A stretch of DNA of 64,000 nt, from assembly GCF_963675165.1 (NCBI RefSeq), contig NC_087380.1, positions 6,704,071 through 6,768,070 of the forward strand. Direction: 5' to 3'. How positions within the stretch are numbered: position 1 is the stretch's first letter; every line of letters starts with the position of its first letter. The position numbers and the translations under genes are program-made. Under the pieces are notes generated by a model. It saw nothing but the letters and a program-made list of their open reading frames with translations. It was not told the origin of the DNA and ran no database searches. Shown piece by piece: positions 38,074 through 64,000 of this stretch. The stretch is from Halichondria panicea (lineage: Eukaryota; Porifera; Demospongiae; Suberitida; Halichondriidae).

Positions 38074-38993
38074 TCTTAAATAATAATAATTATCTAACAA
38101 GACCTAGTCAAGACCTAGTCAAGTCATCGCTAGTGTCTAGTATTCTGTATCTAGTTTCTACGTGATTTAGAAGCCCAAAGAAGAGTGTAAGGATTCTATC
38201 TCAAGTGATCATGCGCCAATAATATAAATTAAGCTTTAGGCCGGGGGGATCCCCAGGGGAATTTTTCACTATTTTTTTACGCGTTTTTTTATTATTATGT
38301 ATTATTGTACACGCCTAGCCTCGATTCCAGGCCGATTAAAATACTTATTTTAATCGGCCTTGAATCGAGGCTAGTAGAAGATAAAAGTGCAAGTTGTCTA
38401 GTCTCTAGCCTCGGTCCCAGGCCGATTCACTCACTGCCCTTTGTGATGGACTACAAACTAGTAGGTAGGACCAACACTGCCGGCCCTTGTCTACAGGTGT
38501 GTGTTGTCATAGATAGTAGAGGAATATGGAATATTCCTCTACTATCTAGGCCTAGTCAAGGTACGGGATCACTTCAGCTGAAAATACGTAGTCAAGGCTT
38601 GGTTACGTATTTTCAGCTGAAGTTATCCCGTACCAAGAACAATTGAATAGGGTCAAGAAAGTAGAATTGTGACTGCACTGGTTGTTGACTGCCTCTGGAT
38701 CCTATACTCCAGCCTAGAAGGAGCCATACTTCTCTTAGTCTAAGACTCCAGGCTTCTTTGCTGTGATCCCAGTCCATAGTGCATGTCTCATGCATGTACG
38801 TTGTTAGTTTAGTTTTATTGCTCTTGAGTTGCTGTGCTAGCGCATGCTAGTCATACATGCTACATGCATTGCATTATCACTCTGATATGACTAGTCTTCT
38901 GGTTTCTTTATTATCATGTCACCAGCCGACGGTTTGCACTTTAGTTCTAGTTATGTATTCAGTGGGTAAAGATCGTTAACACACATAGCTACA
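38074..38993. promoter_or_regulatory. Divergent intergenic region between TRAF and cutC genes
   Basis: This 920-bp interval separates the TRAF start (-) and the cutC start (+), so both promoters should lie here. The middle is occupied by the three hairpins at 38315-38637. No coding exon is seen. Confidence 0.45.
38315..38637. repeat. Three successive long palindromes (hairpins)
   Basis: Hairpin 1, 38315-38374: arms of 29 nt beginning CTAGCCTCGATTCCAGGCC with one mismatch and almost no loop. Hairpin 2, 38511-38547: 16-nt perfect arms beginning AGATAGTAGAGGAATA. Hairpin 3, about 38561-38635: arms of about 34 nt (GTACGGGATCACTTCAGCTG... and inverse) around a short AGTCAAGGCT loop. Hairpin 1 carries the ends of the miniature element at 7867-7930. 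Confidence 0.85.
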
Positions 38994-39816
38994 ATGTCAA
39001 GTAAGTGATATAATTTATAATAATTTAGTGGTCTAGTATAGTCAAAGTAGTGTTTTATTGTACACAGGTACGACAATGGAGGTGTGCATTGACTCTGTGG
39101 AATCAGCCGTCAATGCTGAAATGGGTGGAGCCAACAGACTGGAACTGTGTGCATGTCTGGGGGAGGGTGGGACCACACCCACTTTAGGGATGCTCCGTAT
39201 TGTCAAAAAGTCCACCAAGCTACCCGTATTCGTAATGATTAGACCAAGAGGTGGAGACTTCCTCTATTCGAATAACGAATTTCGAATTATGAAAGAAGAT
39301 ATTCGAATTCTTAAAGAAGGTGGTTCTGATGGATTTGTGTTTGGGATTCTAACACCTGAAGGTTGCATCGATGCAAAGAGAGTTGAAGAACTTATCTCAT
39401 TATCTCGACCATTACCAGTAACTTTCCATCGAGCATTCGATATGATCAAAGAACCAAGTGACTGTCTGGAGACATTGATACAACTAGGTGTGGATCGATT
39501 ACTTACCAGTGGATGTGAGCAAAATGCTTTCAAGGGAGCCCCTCTAATTAAATCACTCGTTAAGCAGGCTAACGGTCAGATATCTATCATGCCAGGTGGT
39601 GGAATCACTGAGGATAATTTGGAACAAATTTTGACTGAAACTGGAGTTAACGAATTTCATTGTTCTGCCCGTGTGTCTGTTGAATCGAGAATGGTGTATC
39701 GGAATGAGCAAGTGTGTATGGGAACCAGTCATGGAAGTTCAGAGTTTAGCTTAAAGACTACTGGAGTTGATAGAGTTAAAAGACTTGTAGCAATTGCATC
39801 TCATGGTACTCGTTAA
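38994..39816 (+). CDS. cutC: CutC-family copper homeostasis protein
   Basis: Exon 1 is only 7 bases (38994-39000, ATG TCA A); exon 2 is 39068-39816. The join is in phase and gives 251 residues (MSSTTMEVCID...). The TIM-barrel CutC signatures are all present: MGGANRLELC, MIRPRGGDF, GFVFGILTPEG, TFHRAFD, DRLLTSG, IMPGGGI and FHCSAR. Length agrees with the family (about 250). The animal homologue is a cytoplasmic protein linked to copper homeostasis; its chemical activity is not settled. An alternative start at the internal ATG of TTMEV would also give a complete domain. A poly(A) signal lies 18 bp after the stop. The neighbour converging from the right is the acidic repeat protein. Confidence 0.92.
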
Positions 39817-39833
39817 TTTTACATTCATTGTTG

Positions 39834-39839
39834 AATAAA
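39834..39839 (+). terminator. Poly(A) signal of cutC
   Basis: AATAAA, 18 bp after the cutC stop codon. Confidence 0.7.
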
Positions 39840-40097
39840 ATTGATAACAAGTTCAACAAACATAGTTTTATATTGGAAGATTGTCTATTGAATATTGAAT
39901 AATTAAAACAGCCCAACACCTACTATACTATTCAGTGTGAAAATTGATAATTAATTTGACAATGATCATCTAATTTACACAATACTGTTGCTTAGTGCCT
40001 TGCACAAAAAAATGTAATGACATTTGCATAGCAACAATCATGACAATTGGAAGAAAAACTACTTAATTGTACATCTAAAATAAATAAAGCTCACAAA

Positions 40098-41189
40098 TTA
40101 GTCTTCCCCGTCTTGTGTAGTCTGTTCATCTGTGGGCTTATCCTCTTGCTCCACCACCTTCACGGCTGCTGCTACAATGGCTGCCTCCTCTTCCGTGAGC
40201 TCATTTGTTTCAGCAGGAGCATCTTCTGTTGTTGGTTCTGATGTTGAGGGTTCTGGCTCAGGCTCTGCTTCGGGTTGAGGTTCAGGCTCAGGCTCTGCTT
40301 CGGGTTGAGGTTCAGGCTCAGGTTCTGCTTCTGGTTGAGGTTCAGGCTCTGCTTCTGGTTGAGGCTCAGGCTCCGGCTCTGATTCTGGTTGAGGTTCAGG
40401 CTCAGGCTCTGCTTCTGGTTGAGGTTCAGACTCAGGCTCTGCTTCGGGTTGAGGTTCAGGCTCTGCTTCTGGTTCTGTGGGTTGTGAGTCTGATTTTTCT
40501 TCTGGGACAGTTTGTGGCTCTGATTCTGGTTCCGGCTCTGTGGGTTGTTGCTCAGTTTCTGGCTCGGCCACAGGATCAGATTTTTCTTCTTCTGCAGGTT
40601 GTGGCTCGGCTTCTGGTTCTACGATTGGCTCGGGCTCTTTTGTAATAGCTTCAGGTTCGGATTCAGTTTCTGTGACAGGCTCTGGTTCTGCTGGTTGAGA
40701 AACAGGTGCTTCCGGCCCGGCAATAGGTTGTGGTTCAGGCTCCGGTTCTGCGACAGGTTGTACTTCAGGTTCCGGGTCCTTCACTGGTTCTTCGACGGGT
40801 TCAGATGGTGGTTGTACAGTTTCCACAGGTGTTGATTCTTCTGTAGTGGAGTCTTTGGTGGTTTCTTCTTCAGTGTTGTTTTGTGTCTCTGGTGTTGCGG
40901 TATCTTCAGATTTCTGCTCTCTTGATTCAGATGGTGCTTTTTCATCTTCCTTGGCAGGAGTCTCTTCAGATTGAGGTTTATCAGATTCTGCTGCTGGTTG
41001 TTCATCAGTTTTGTTCTCAGTACCATCTTCTTTTTTGTCTTCTGTTTTCCCTTCTGTAGTTGTTTCTTCAGTTTGAGCATCGACCACAACGTTTATTTGC
41101 ACCTCCACCCCTTCTGCAGATTGAGCTGCTTCCTCCTTCTGCTTGGGCTCTTCAGCAGCACTGCTGTCAGATACACAAATATTGCCCAT
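40098..41189 (-). CDS. Predicted N-myristoylated acidic Glu/Pro-repeat protein
   Basis: A single uninterrupted frame of 363 residues. It begins MGNICVSDS: Gly2 and Ser7 fit the N-myristoylation consensus, and Cys5 could be palmitoylated, so the protein is likely anchored to the inner face of the plasma membrane. The rest is extremely rich in Glu, Pro, Thr, Ser and Gln and should be disordered. Residues of roughly 225-325 are imperfect repeats of [10 protein letters not shown], encoded by a 30-bp minisatellite (about 40255-40470). The C-terminus has a short predicted helix ([18 protein letters not shown]). The design recalls BASP1/GAP-43-type membrane proteins, but there is no basic effector patch, so homology is not claimed. 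No other protein is recognised. Confidence 0.75.
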   Translation of the reverse strand: MGNICVSDSSAAEEPKQKEEAAQSAEGVEVQINVVVDAQTEETTTEGKTEDKKEDGTENKTDEQPAAESDKPQSEETPAKEDEKAPSESREQKSEDTATPETQNNTEEETTKDSTTEESTPVETVQPPSEPVEEPVKDPEPEVQPVAEPEPEPQPIAGPEAPVSQPAEPEPVTETESEPEAITKEPEPIVEPEAEPQPAEEEKSDPVAEPETEQQPTEPEPESEPQTVPEEKSDSQPTEPEAEPEPQPEAEPESEPQPEAEPEPEPQPESEPEPEPQPEAEPEPQPEAEPEPEPQPEAEPEPEPQPEAEPEPEPSTSEPTTEDAPAETNELTEEEAAIVAAAVKVVEQEDKPTDEQTTQDGED

Positions 41190-41800
41190 TCTCTCTTATT
41201 AGATTTCACTACTGAACTCGATGCTCTATAATAATATAGCTAGCATATAAATATATAATTATAGATACTGCACAAGTTTTAAGTTACCAGAGAATTTTAA
41301 CTCTAAGTCTTTCTATAGCTATAAACTGTGAGCACACAAATCTGAGATTGAGCTAAAACCACAATGATCAGTTGTGGGTAAGTTAGCTGCATTCCACAAC
41401 TTGGGTGTGGCTGGAATTGCTGGATGTTGTGTGTATAGCTGCATACAATGTCATACATGTGTAGACAGTCCATATAGTCCATGGATCACTGTACTTGTTG
41501 CTAACATGGAACATGGAAGTTACAAGCCATTATTACTCGTTTTCCCACACAAAACACGACTCAAAAAGTCGTTTGGTTGCTCAACAAATTGGTTCTTTCA
41601 TATTCACAATTCGTAACATGATAAGCAATGATTGTTCAGATGATTAAATAAGATAACTGTGCAGATAGTGTCACTGTGTACGCAGAAAAGAGGCAGATGA
41701 TAATTACAATTTAGGAACCTAACAATAATGCAGAAATGAGTGGGCAGGAGAGTCAGAAAACCACGGAGAAAGCAGTCTCAATTAGCTAGAGTAAACCACT
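41190..41800. other. Spacer: 5' flank of the acidic protein gene and 3' flank of RAD17
   Basis: No gene is seen. Both neighbours read leftward, so this holds the RAD17 3' end processing region and the promoter of the acidic protein. Confidence 0.5.
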
Positions 41801-57285
<15,485 letters not shown>

Positions 57286-57510
57286 GACCTCAACTGTTCA
57301 GGAACCTTTAGTAGAATGGATTTCTGGTTCTTGTATCTTTATATAGCTGTTGGAGCTGCCATGTGTGTTTGGTAAAGATCGACGCTGGTTCACTTGCATT
57401 CTGTTCTTGCATTCCAAGATCCTTTTAGAGAGCTAGAGAGAATGCATTGAACACACAACAACCAGCCAGCAGCGAAGCTAGCACAGCAACAGCAGCACGG
57501 CTGGACTAGT
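57286..57510. promoter_or_regulatory. Short bidirectional promoter between RAD17 and the PPxY protein gene
   Basis: Only 225 bp separate the two start codons, which point away from each other, so both genes probably share this promoter. It is less AT-rich than the surroundings, and no obvious TATA box is seen close to either start. Confidence 0.6.
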
Positions 57511-58982
57511 ATGGCCTACCAAGATGACTGCAATGTGAGTTTTGAACTATTACTACTTGTAGGTGGGTAGGATTCGTGTGTATCTAGATTGTTGTTGTAG
57601 CTCGTGTTGGACGAGTGAGAGAGTGAGGTCACCGGCACCGTATCTACTGTACTATGTCATTACTGATATATCTCACATCATGATCACTATAGTAACTCCG
57701 CTATTAGGGATTGATGGCTGGAGTGGCTGGAATGAACATACAAGATCAGGTAGGTACTCCATGACTAAGTGTGTTCGATATTTCCGACACTAGCTGCTCC
57801 ATAATAAAGTAAACACATGCTCACAATAGCACAATCGTGTGTGTGTTTTCAGGTGCAGCCTGCCTATTGTGGTCACCCCATATAAAGCAGGCCATCCCTC
57901 TATAATACAGCCAGGCTAATAGGCCCAATTTAGTCTCCATACATGTGGACCTGTGTTAGCAGGCCACCTTTATTACAGTCACTGTTGACTTACCAAGAGT
58001 GACCACTATAGGCAGGTTTCACTGCACATGTTGTGAGCATACTGTCATGCAAGGGAGTCTAAATAATCATCTCTTGTGTTATGTTCTGAATAGATGTTAT
58101 TAGCGAACAATTTGTTTGGAAATGAAAGCCTTATAATTAAGGTATCCTATTACAATATCACCATATTCACAGTAGCTACATGACGGTGCATATAGAGCAT
58201 GCCAGTCGCTATCATTACAATACCTCACTCTCTACAGCCTGTCCCCTCAGCCCCGCCCCCTTCTTCCATGCCCCCCCAACCTGCACCCCCCATAGAGGTA
58301 CCCCCACCCTACAACCCCTCGATGGATAAGCGAGCAGCACTACAACAACAAGTATCTCTACCAAACGTCGGCTATGGCCAACCCCCAGATCCCAGGAGGT
58401 CGCAATTGTACTCGCAACCACCCCCTTACTCACCCACACAACAGTACACAACACTCCCTCGGCCACAAACTGGGCCTTGGGGTCAAAGGTCAAGTTGTCT
58501 GGACACATCAATAGCATACATGAGTCTACCGAGGCAAATGCCCCCTGGATCGACGTGGGGGGTTGCGACCCCTCAGCCGCTGGGTTACCCCCAGCAGCAA
58601 GCGTATCACGGGGGTCAACCCCAGTCTACGTACGGTGTGCCACCACAGCCAGTGTATGGGGGTCAAGGGTATCCAGCTTACAGGAGTCAAGCACCTGCTC
58701 CCTCTGTACGCTATGTTTCTCCTTGCAGGCCGAATGGCTACAACATTATGGTAAGTGGTCTTCCCGTATGATTATGTCTTTTATAACGAAGGGTAGCAGG
58801 TGTAGTCGAAGTACCAAAGCAGCCAATACTGTTAGGTGGGTGTTCATCTACCATCCTCAAAAGTCCATTCTTGGATCATACCTCTCTAAGTCTGTAGATT
58901 AACAAACAGCTTCTTAAACACTCATAATAATTTCATACCAGTTATAACTCTTCCCTTCTTTATTTACTCCACAATGCATACC

Positions 58983-59023
<41 letters not shown>

Positions 59024-61899
59024 ACACAGGATCTGTTTCACAAGGGCAATCTTCTCCACTTAATCCCAGAGACCAGCTCCAACAGATCACCTATCAGAAC
59101 AGACTGGGGAAAGGTCAGTATAAATTATGATTGATTATACATGTGAGGACTTTATAATTTTGATCACTTATGCACGTACTTTTTGCCTCAGTACTTGCAA
59201 AGCCCAATCACCCATCACAATTTGTAATTGACCGATCCTCCCTTGTAGGTTGTGGGTGGTGGCTCATTTAGTAACCAAGACACCCTGTTTGTGGTGGAAG
59301 AGCCGAGGGCTAATCCCAACGATGGTGTCATTTCTCTAAGGAATGTGGCTAACAGTAGTCGATACATTGCCATGAGCGCTAAGGGTGATGTCAAGGCCAG
59401 AAACGTGAGTGAAAGCACCTCTCATATATTATTTGTTGGTATATATCGTAATGTTTTATGTTTCTGTGTGCCTGTGCTGTGGAACCTTTTTGTGTGATGG
59501 ACATATTTGGGAAACAATTAAAGCTTTGGCCTTAATACACTGAAGTGGCTTTTGTTGAAGGATTGTTTAATCGTTTATTTGGGACTGGCCTTTATGTTAA
59601 TTGCAGTTGCCTTTTCTTCTGGAGTTGCTATTAAGAGGGGCTTCACTGTATACATGTATCCATGGTAACATTTCCCTGACTGTAGACATGCAAAGTGCTT
59701 GTATTGACCAACTAAATGTTACACTCGATCATGATGCAATTTTGATTTTGTGTCTATAATAATAATAATAAACGTACTTGCCTCAGGGATTCAATGAGAA
59801 GTGTGAGCTCCACGTTCGCCCTGTGGGGAGCATAGAGTCGAGGGTGGTGTGTCTGGAGTCAGTTGCTCAGCCCGGGAAGTTTGTGGGGATGCTGCCCAAT
59901 GGGTCCACCATTAACTCTAATACTCTAGTGCCCTCCTCCAAAGAAGCTCAGTTCAGAGTCAGAGCACACGTACGTTTATTGGTATCTGGCTAGTTTGTTA
60001 TAGTTAGGTACCATATAGCGGATAATTTTCGTTGGTGATAAATGTTACTGTATCGTTTCATTGATTATAAGAGACACTTTTGTTACAAAAGAGACAGTTG
60101 CTTCTCGTACATGTACATGTACTAAGCATGGTATGTTTGATTAGTATAAGTATACAGTAGAACCTCACTTATCCGGACACCTTGATTCCAGAAGCAGGCC
60201 GGATAAGTGAATATGCCGAATAATCGAGGTTCTACTGTTACAGTACATGTACGTGTTTGTGTGTGAAGGCTATTTGAATGTGCCCTTCTTTGTGCAGGGG
60301 ATTCTAAATATGTACACTGCGAACATGCCACTGAAAGCGTATGGAAGGATATCAGTATTGGTAAGCCACTTCACCTCTGTCTGTGTACCACATTCCAAAT
60401 GTATGTGTCCAAATGTATGTCTCAGGGCGTAACCACAAGAGGTGCGATAAAGCTGCATGATGTGCATGGTTTAGCATCGTTGTGTTTAAACCCTCGTTAA
60501 TTATCTGTGCTCAATATAATTATTGTAATCTATACGTACTAATTACCAAAAATGTTTCTCTGCAGAACCAAATTGCCGACAAATGTACTGTCCAGTTGTG
60601 TAACAAAGTGTCTAAGATGTATCTGGCTATCGACAAGAAGGGGAGAGTCACTGAGCTACAGGACAATACTGATACCCACGGTAACCATGTAACATTAATG
60701 TGGCCAGCTGTGTATGGCATTGCAATAATAACTGATAATAGAACTAATAGATTGTGTCGTTGCTTTGATGTGGTTGTTCTCAGAGGGGTGGGTGATTTTG
60801 TTTACTTTTGTGCAGCTCTATTTATGGTGTTTGACCGAGGTATGGGTGTGGTCTCACTGCGTAGTTGGAAGCATCCTGGATACTGGCTGAGGGTGGTCAA
60901 TGGAGAGCTCATGGGAAAGGTGAGAGTGAGTGGGTGTGATGACCCTAGCGTCATGTAAGCCCTGAGGGTATTGTTACGAGTGCACTCAGTATCACATGAT
61001 TATCGTATTACTACGCACTATAATGTTTTGCAAGGGACAAACCGTCACGAATAAGCCAATGGTACTTAGCAATTTGTTGCAATCTGGCAAGGATCATGCA
61101 AGTACTGGGTATAAATATTATGTATGATGCTTTGCTGCTATGGTGTTCTCTCCCATTCTCACTACAGTAAATATGTGCAATGTACCATGAGTGATTTTTT
61201 TTATGATGGGGTTAGATACGTGCGTACTTGTTTGGAGTGGAATATTGAACTGTCTATTAATAATTATTGTGGTCACCCTATAAGTAGGCCACCCCTCTAT
61301 AATAATACAGCCATGTTAATGGCCCCAAAGTCTCCATAGCATGTGTTTGGACCTGTGTTAGCAGGCCACCCTCTATAATACAGCCAGGTTAATGGGCCCC
61401 AAAGTCTCCATAGCATGTGTTTGGACCTGTGTTAGCAGGCCACCTCTTTATTAAAGCCATGCACTGTTGGTCTGCCCAGAATAGCATTTCAACATACATG
61501 TCTATAATTATGTATGTACTTCCCCCCAGGGTGTTCCGGTCTGGTTGGAAGCAGACTTCAATATCAAGGAGAGTTACGATGGCACAGTGTGTCTTGAACC
61601 ATTCAACTCCCCCGGCACATTGACCACACCCCCTAGCTCCAACTGCTACGACTTCACTCTGACCAGTGTGGTGAGTTGAGAACATTAACACCATCCATAC
61701 ATGCCCCTCAGCTTTATGTATAGTGTAGACAATCTACAATTCAAGCGGTGCATGCATGGGGATTTTGATTATGCGTTTAATTTTATTTGTGTCTATGGTA
61801 CCGACTAGTGGGCAGATCTCTTTTGGACCATCTTGATAAATCTGCATACAATCCGAGTCATTATAATTATCTTTTTCCGTACAGACTGTTACTCAGTGA
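57511..61899 (+). CDS. PPxY-rich protein with beta-trefoil/AbfB-like repeats (10 exons)
   Basis: Exons 57511-57534, 58238-58750, 59030-59113, 59249-59404, 59787-59969, 60298-60360, 60566-60680, 60816-60919, 61530-61670 and 61885-61899 all join in phase and give 465 residues ending VTVTQ. Residues about 9-180 are Pro/Gln/Tyr-rich and disordered, with PPPY motifs (VPPPYNPS, QPPPYSP) that fit WW-domain ligands. The rest has repeated units with a hydrophobic-Leu-(R/E)-x-(V/S) strand and a later Gly: GVISLRNVANSSRYIAM, RVVCLESVAQPGKFVGM, TVQLCNKVSKMYLAI, GVVSLRSWKHPGYWLRV and GTVCLEPFNSPG. This pattern fits beta-trefoil lobes, and the SLRS..HPGYWLR type is AbfB/fascin-like. No signal peptide is seen, so it is probably cytoplasmic. 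The exact family is not recognised. Confidence 0.8.
57868..58020. repeat. GGTCACC/AGGCCACC dispersed repeat, copy 1
   Basis: In intron 1 of the PPxY gene. TGTGGTCACCCC, CTATAATACAGCCAGG, ACCTGTGTTAGCAGGCCACC and TATTA..CAGTCACTG appear in this order and recur at 61270-61460. Confidence 0.7.
58984..59023. repeat. (CA)n microsatellite before exon 3 of the PPxY gene
   Basis: About 40 bp of CA precede and merge into the acceptor (CCACACAG) of exon 3. Confidence 0.9.
60155..60237. mobile_element. Short pogo/Tigger-like MITE
   Basis: CAGTAGAACCTCACTTATCC at the left and the inverted GAATAATCGAGGTTCTACTG at the right are close to the well-known termini of pogo/Tigger elements, with a TA before the left end. 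It is 83 bp long, almost only the two ends, in an intron of the PPxY gene. Confidence 0.8.
61270..61460. repeat. GGTCACC/AGGCCACC dispersed repeat, tandemly doubled copy
   Basis: The unit seen at 57868-58020 is present here with its core (CTATAATA..CAGCCA, GGCCCCAAAGTCTCCATAGC, ATGTGTTTGGACCTGTGTTA, GCAGGCCACC) repeated twice. It lies in intron 8 of the PPxY gene. Confidence 0.8.
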
Positions 61900-62485
61900 T
61901 GAATGAATGTCCAGTCCAACTCAATCACAAACTTCAATCGAATCAATAATTATTATTTTATTATTTTTATCTGTATTTTAATGAACCGTTTTGTTTTCAT
62001 TTTTTGTATGGTTTACTGTTCATGTCATGGTTATCATAATGTATATAATGTTGTGTTAAGACAGTTAATTGTAGCAGGAGTACATTAAGATTGTAGCTAT
62101 GGGGTATTGGTGATGGTGTACTTGTCAATAACATGTGCCATCCTGTATATAGAAATGAGAAAGGAAAAGTTAAGGTGAGGAAAAAGAGCTACAAACACGT
62201 ACTATCAAATGAACTCTTGGTACTATTCATTGCAGCCATTAATAATTATGGACTTTGACATCCTCTTTAGCAACATGGCAACAATCATAATTATAGCCGA
62301 TCATTTCCCGTCTTTTCACCATTCTGTGCTCTGCATGCATGTCATTTGTGTATACATGACATGCGAGGACTTCTGACTGGCTACGTATTTACATGATGTG
62401 TGTATTTAAATAGTTTACTGTTTTGGTGCTCAAGTGGACATGTTACGATGAAGCTACTAGCACTGGCAGGTCAGAGGGAGCTCAC
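61900..62485. other. 3' flank of the PPxY gene
   Basis: No gene is seen. This is AT-rich sequence holding the 3' UTR of the PPxY gene and the convergent end of the phosphatase pseudogene. Confidence 0.5.
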
Positions 62486-63467
62486 CGTGAAGTCGTAGAG
62501 AGGCCAGTGCTTGTAGATGTGCTCATGACCCCACAATTCAATGGCCACTCCTGCAGAGAGAGAAGAGATACAGTCATTCACGATTCACTAAATCAGAACG
62601 CAGCACACAAGGTTCACGCTCGGAACACACCATACTTATTTGTAGAACCAGTCCAAACTTGTGCACTGTTGGCTCACCAACTCTCACCTGTATAGACAAT
62701 CAAATACAACAAGTGAGAACACAACTATTGATCAGCATGAAGGGTGCACTGAATGTGAATACTGTATTATAAGCAGTGCAGTCACTTCAATCATGCACTA
62801 TCACAGTGTTACATGAAAGTACTCTTTCATATCAAAACAAGCACATTCAACAGTTTACTTAGCACTCCCACTGTCTACGCAACAAACACCACACTATTTT
62901 ACAATCATCTCGTGCATGTCATAAATTCTTATAAAATCCGTGTTAATAATGCTATTAGCAACACCCACCTGAGTCCAGTAATTTAGCAAACATTCAACCA
63001 TTTTAAACTCCTCAGAAATGATACATGTATTCAGAAATCCTCACATTGAAGTTGTCTCCTGCATGCAGTATATAGCATCAAACCGTTCCTTAGCAACATT
63101 GTCAATGAGCCAGGGGAGAGAGCGAGCATTCTCCAGTCCAAAATCACCTTATAGAAAGCAAGCCAGAGTAGGGGAAGAGGTTTGGTCTCCCAGGGTTCTC
63201 AGAGCACCTGACTCCAGTTGGCAGGGGAGCCACATCTGTAGTCTGTAGGGCTCCGGTTAATACTGTACATTGTCTGCATGAGCATTGTAAGGTGGTGTCT
63301 TTGGGGGGACCAAATGAGCAATAGTAACACTCACCGTGAATAAAGCGAGTCACGTCTTCCACTACAAACTTTGTGGCATCTCTCATCGCAGTCTTGTACA
63401 GGTCCGTCTTGCCGCTATGGATACCATTCTACACTTGTGAGGTCTCTTCCGTCTGGTTGAAGGTCAT
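62486..63467 (-). pseudogene. ACP7: Purple acid phosphatase (ACP7-like), fragmentary
   Basis: Four exon-like blocks occur in the right order on the minus strand. 63467-63335: MTFNQTEETSQV, stop, NGIHSG...DVTRFIH. 63242-63208: YRCGSPANWSQ. 63147 to about 63060: GDFGLENARSLPWLID...FDAIY. 62550-62486: VAIELWGHEHIYKHWPLYDF. They match animal metal-dependent purple acid phosphatases. A TAG at 63431-63429 replaces the expected Glu codon. The exons carrying the catalytic GDFAY and GNHE motifs are absent between the third and fourth blocks, and the third block lacks a clear donor. The gene is dead. Confidence 0.8.
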
Positions 63468-64000
63468 CTGCATCCACATAACAATGATTCCCGAGTAGGA
63501 GTAATCTATGTACAATTAAAATAGACTCAAGTTAACTCATAATAGAGCCTTTCCCCAGGGATTGCTACACGTATCTCTTGTACTCTCAGAGATCTTGTTT
63601 TTGTGATTACAGACGAAAACTAGTGTTCAAGCTGGCGCTGTGCTAATGCCTCTCGCCATGTTTTTGCTTTCGCTTAAAAGTATTAGAGTGTTATATTAGT
63701 ATTAAAGTTAGCTTATCTATATAAAGTCACTGAGAAGAAAAGACTTATTTACATGCATCTATTGTTGTATTATGTGGCTTACCAGGATCTCAAGAAAGAA
63801 GAAAATTGATTCTTCCAGGATCTGTAGTTCAGTGTATATAATATCTAAGAAGAAAAGACCTGTGTACATGCATATTGTTATCTATATTGTTATATGGTAG
63901 TGTTTTGTGGCTTATATACCAGGCCCTCAAGACAAAGATGATTCTGCCAGGAGGATCTTGGGATATTATTTTCTCACACAGGGAATGAGCGCGCATGCGC
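63468..64000. other. Window end, no gene recognised
   Basis: No supported exon is seen. It contains the tandem repeat at 63732-63962. Confidence 0.5.
63732..63962. repeat. Imperfect tandem duplication, period about 115 bp
   Basis: GAGAAGAAAAGACTT...TACATGCAT...GTGGCTTACCAGGATCTCAAG...TTCCAGGATCT (63732-63826) returns in the same order, diverged, at about 63847-63962. Confidence 0.75.

Noticed and set aside
40205-40835. Plus-strand frames rich in Leu/Val/Gln or Ser/Gly/Cys opposite the acidic protein
   Set aside because: They are antisense shadows of the 30-bp repeat; the minus-strand frame has the myristoylation start and full length.

Overview
The window is animal nuclear DNA. Genes have introns with GT...AG borders, a vertebrate-like RAD17 is split into 18 small exons, and TRAF/MATH proteins occur alongside AT-rich, TGCATGCA-rich spacers, dinucleotide repeats and many short inverted-repeat transposons. 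The compact introns, TRAF-like expansion and spacer style suggest an early-branching animal, most likely a demosponge. That placement is inference; no marker in the window proves it.

Region 1 (1-35 kb) is a duplicated, decaying accessory region. Its core is a multicopy family of unrecognised proteins of about 600 residues, with an F-box-like N-terminus followed by leucine-rich, LRR-like segments. Two copies are intact with two exons (25497-27391 and 29370-31243). Three are broken (5399-7332, 17875-19717, 23185-24986), and two short fragments lie at 32150-32480 and 32820-32865. Scattered among them are exon fragments of phenylalanyl-tRNA synthetase alpha (FARSA) in non-collinear order, one orphan p97/VCP exon, two antisense TRAF-like MATH genes, a 5'-truncated LINE and several MITEs. 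The unit 'FARSA 3' exons (+) facing a MATH gene (-)' occurs twice, so it was duplicated as a segment.

Region 2 (36-41 kb) holds compact genes: a complete six-exon RING/zinc-finger/MATH TRAF gene (-), a cutC homologue (+), and a predicted N-myristoylated, highly acidic repeat protein (-).

Region 3 (41.8-57.3 kb) is one RAD17 checkpoint clamp-loader gene on the minus strand. I could assemble it exon by exon with every intron phase matching (18 exons, 646 residues). Its introns host other genes. A membrane coiled-coil gene lies in one on the minus strand. In the next large intron, on the plus strand, sit a RING/zf-TRAF protein that ends in membrane segments instead of a MATH domain and two tandemly duplicated membrane coiled-coil genes.

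Region 4 (57.3-64 kb): 225 bp from the RAD17 start, a divergent ten-exon gene encodes a PPxY-rich protein with beta-trefoil/AbfB-like repeats. The window ends in a decayed purple acid phosphatase (ACP7-like) pseudogene and a tandem repeat.

The most interesting material is the membrane-TRAF/coiled-coil gene nest inside RAD17 and the mosaic F-box-like/LRR family. Both look like fast-evolving, possibly immune or signalling, lineage-specific systems; that role is inference.
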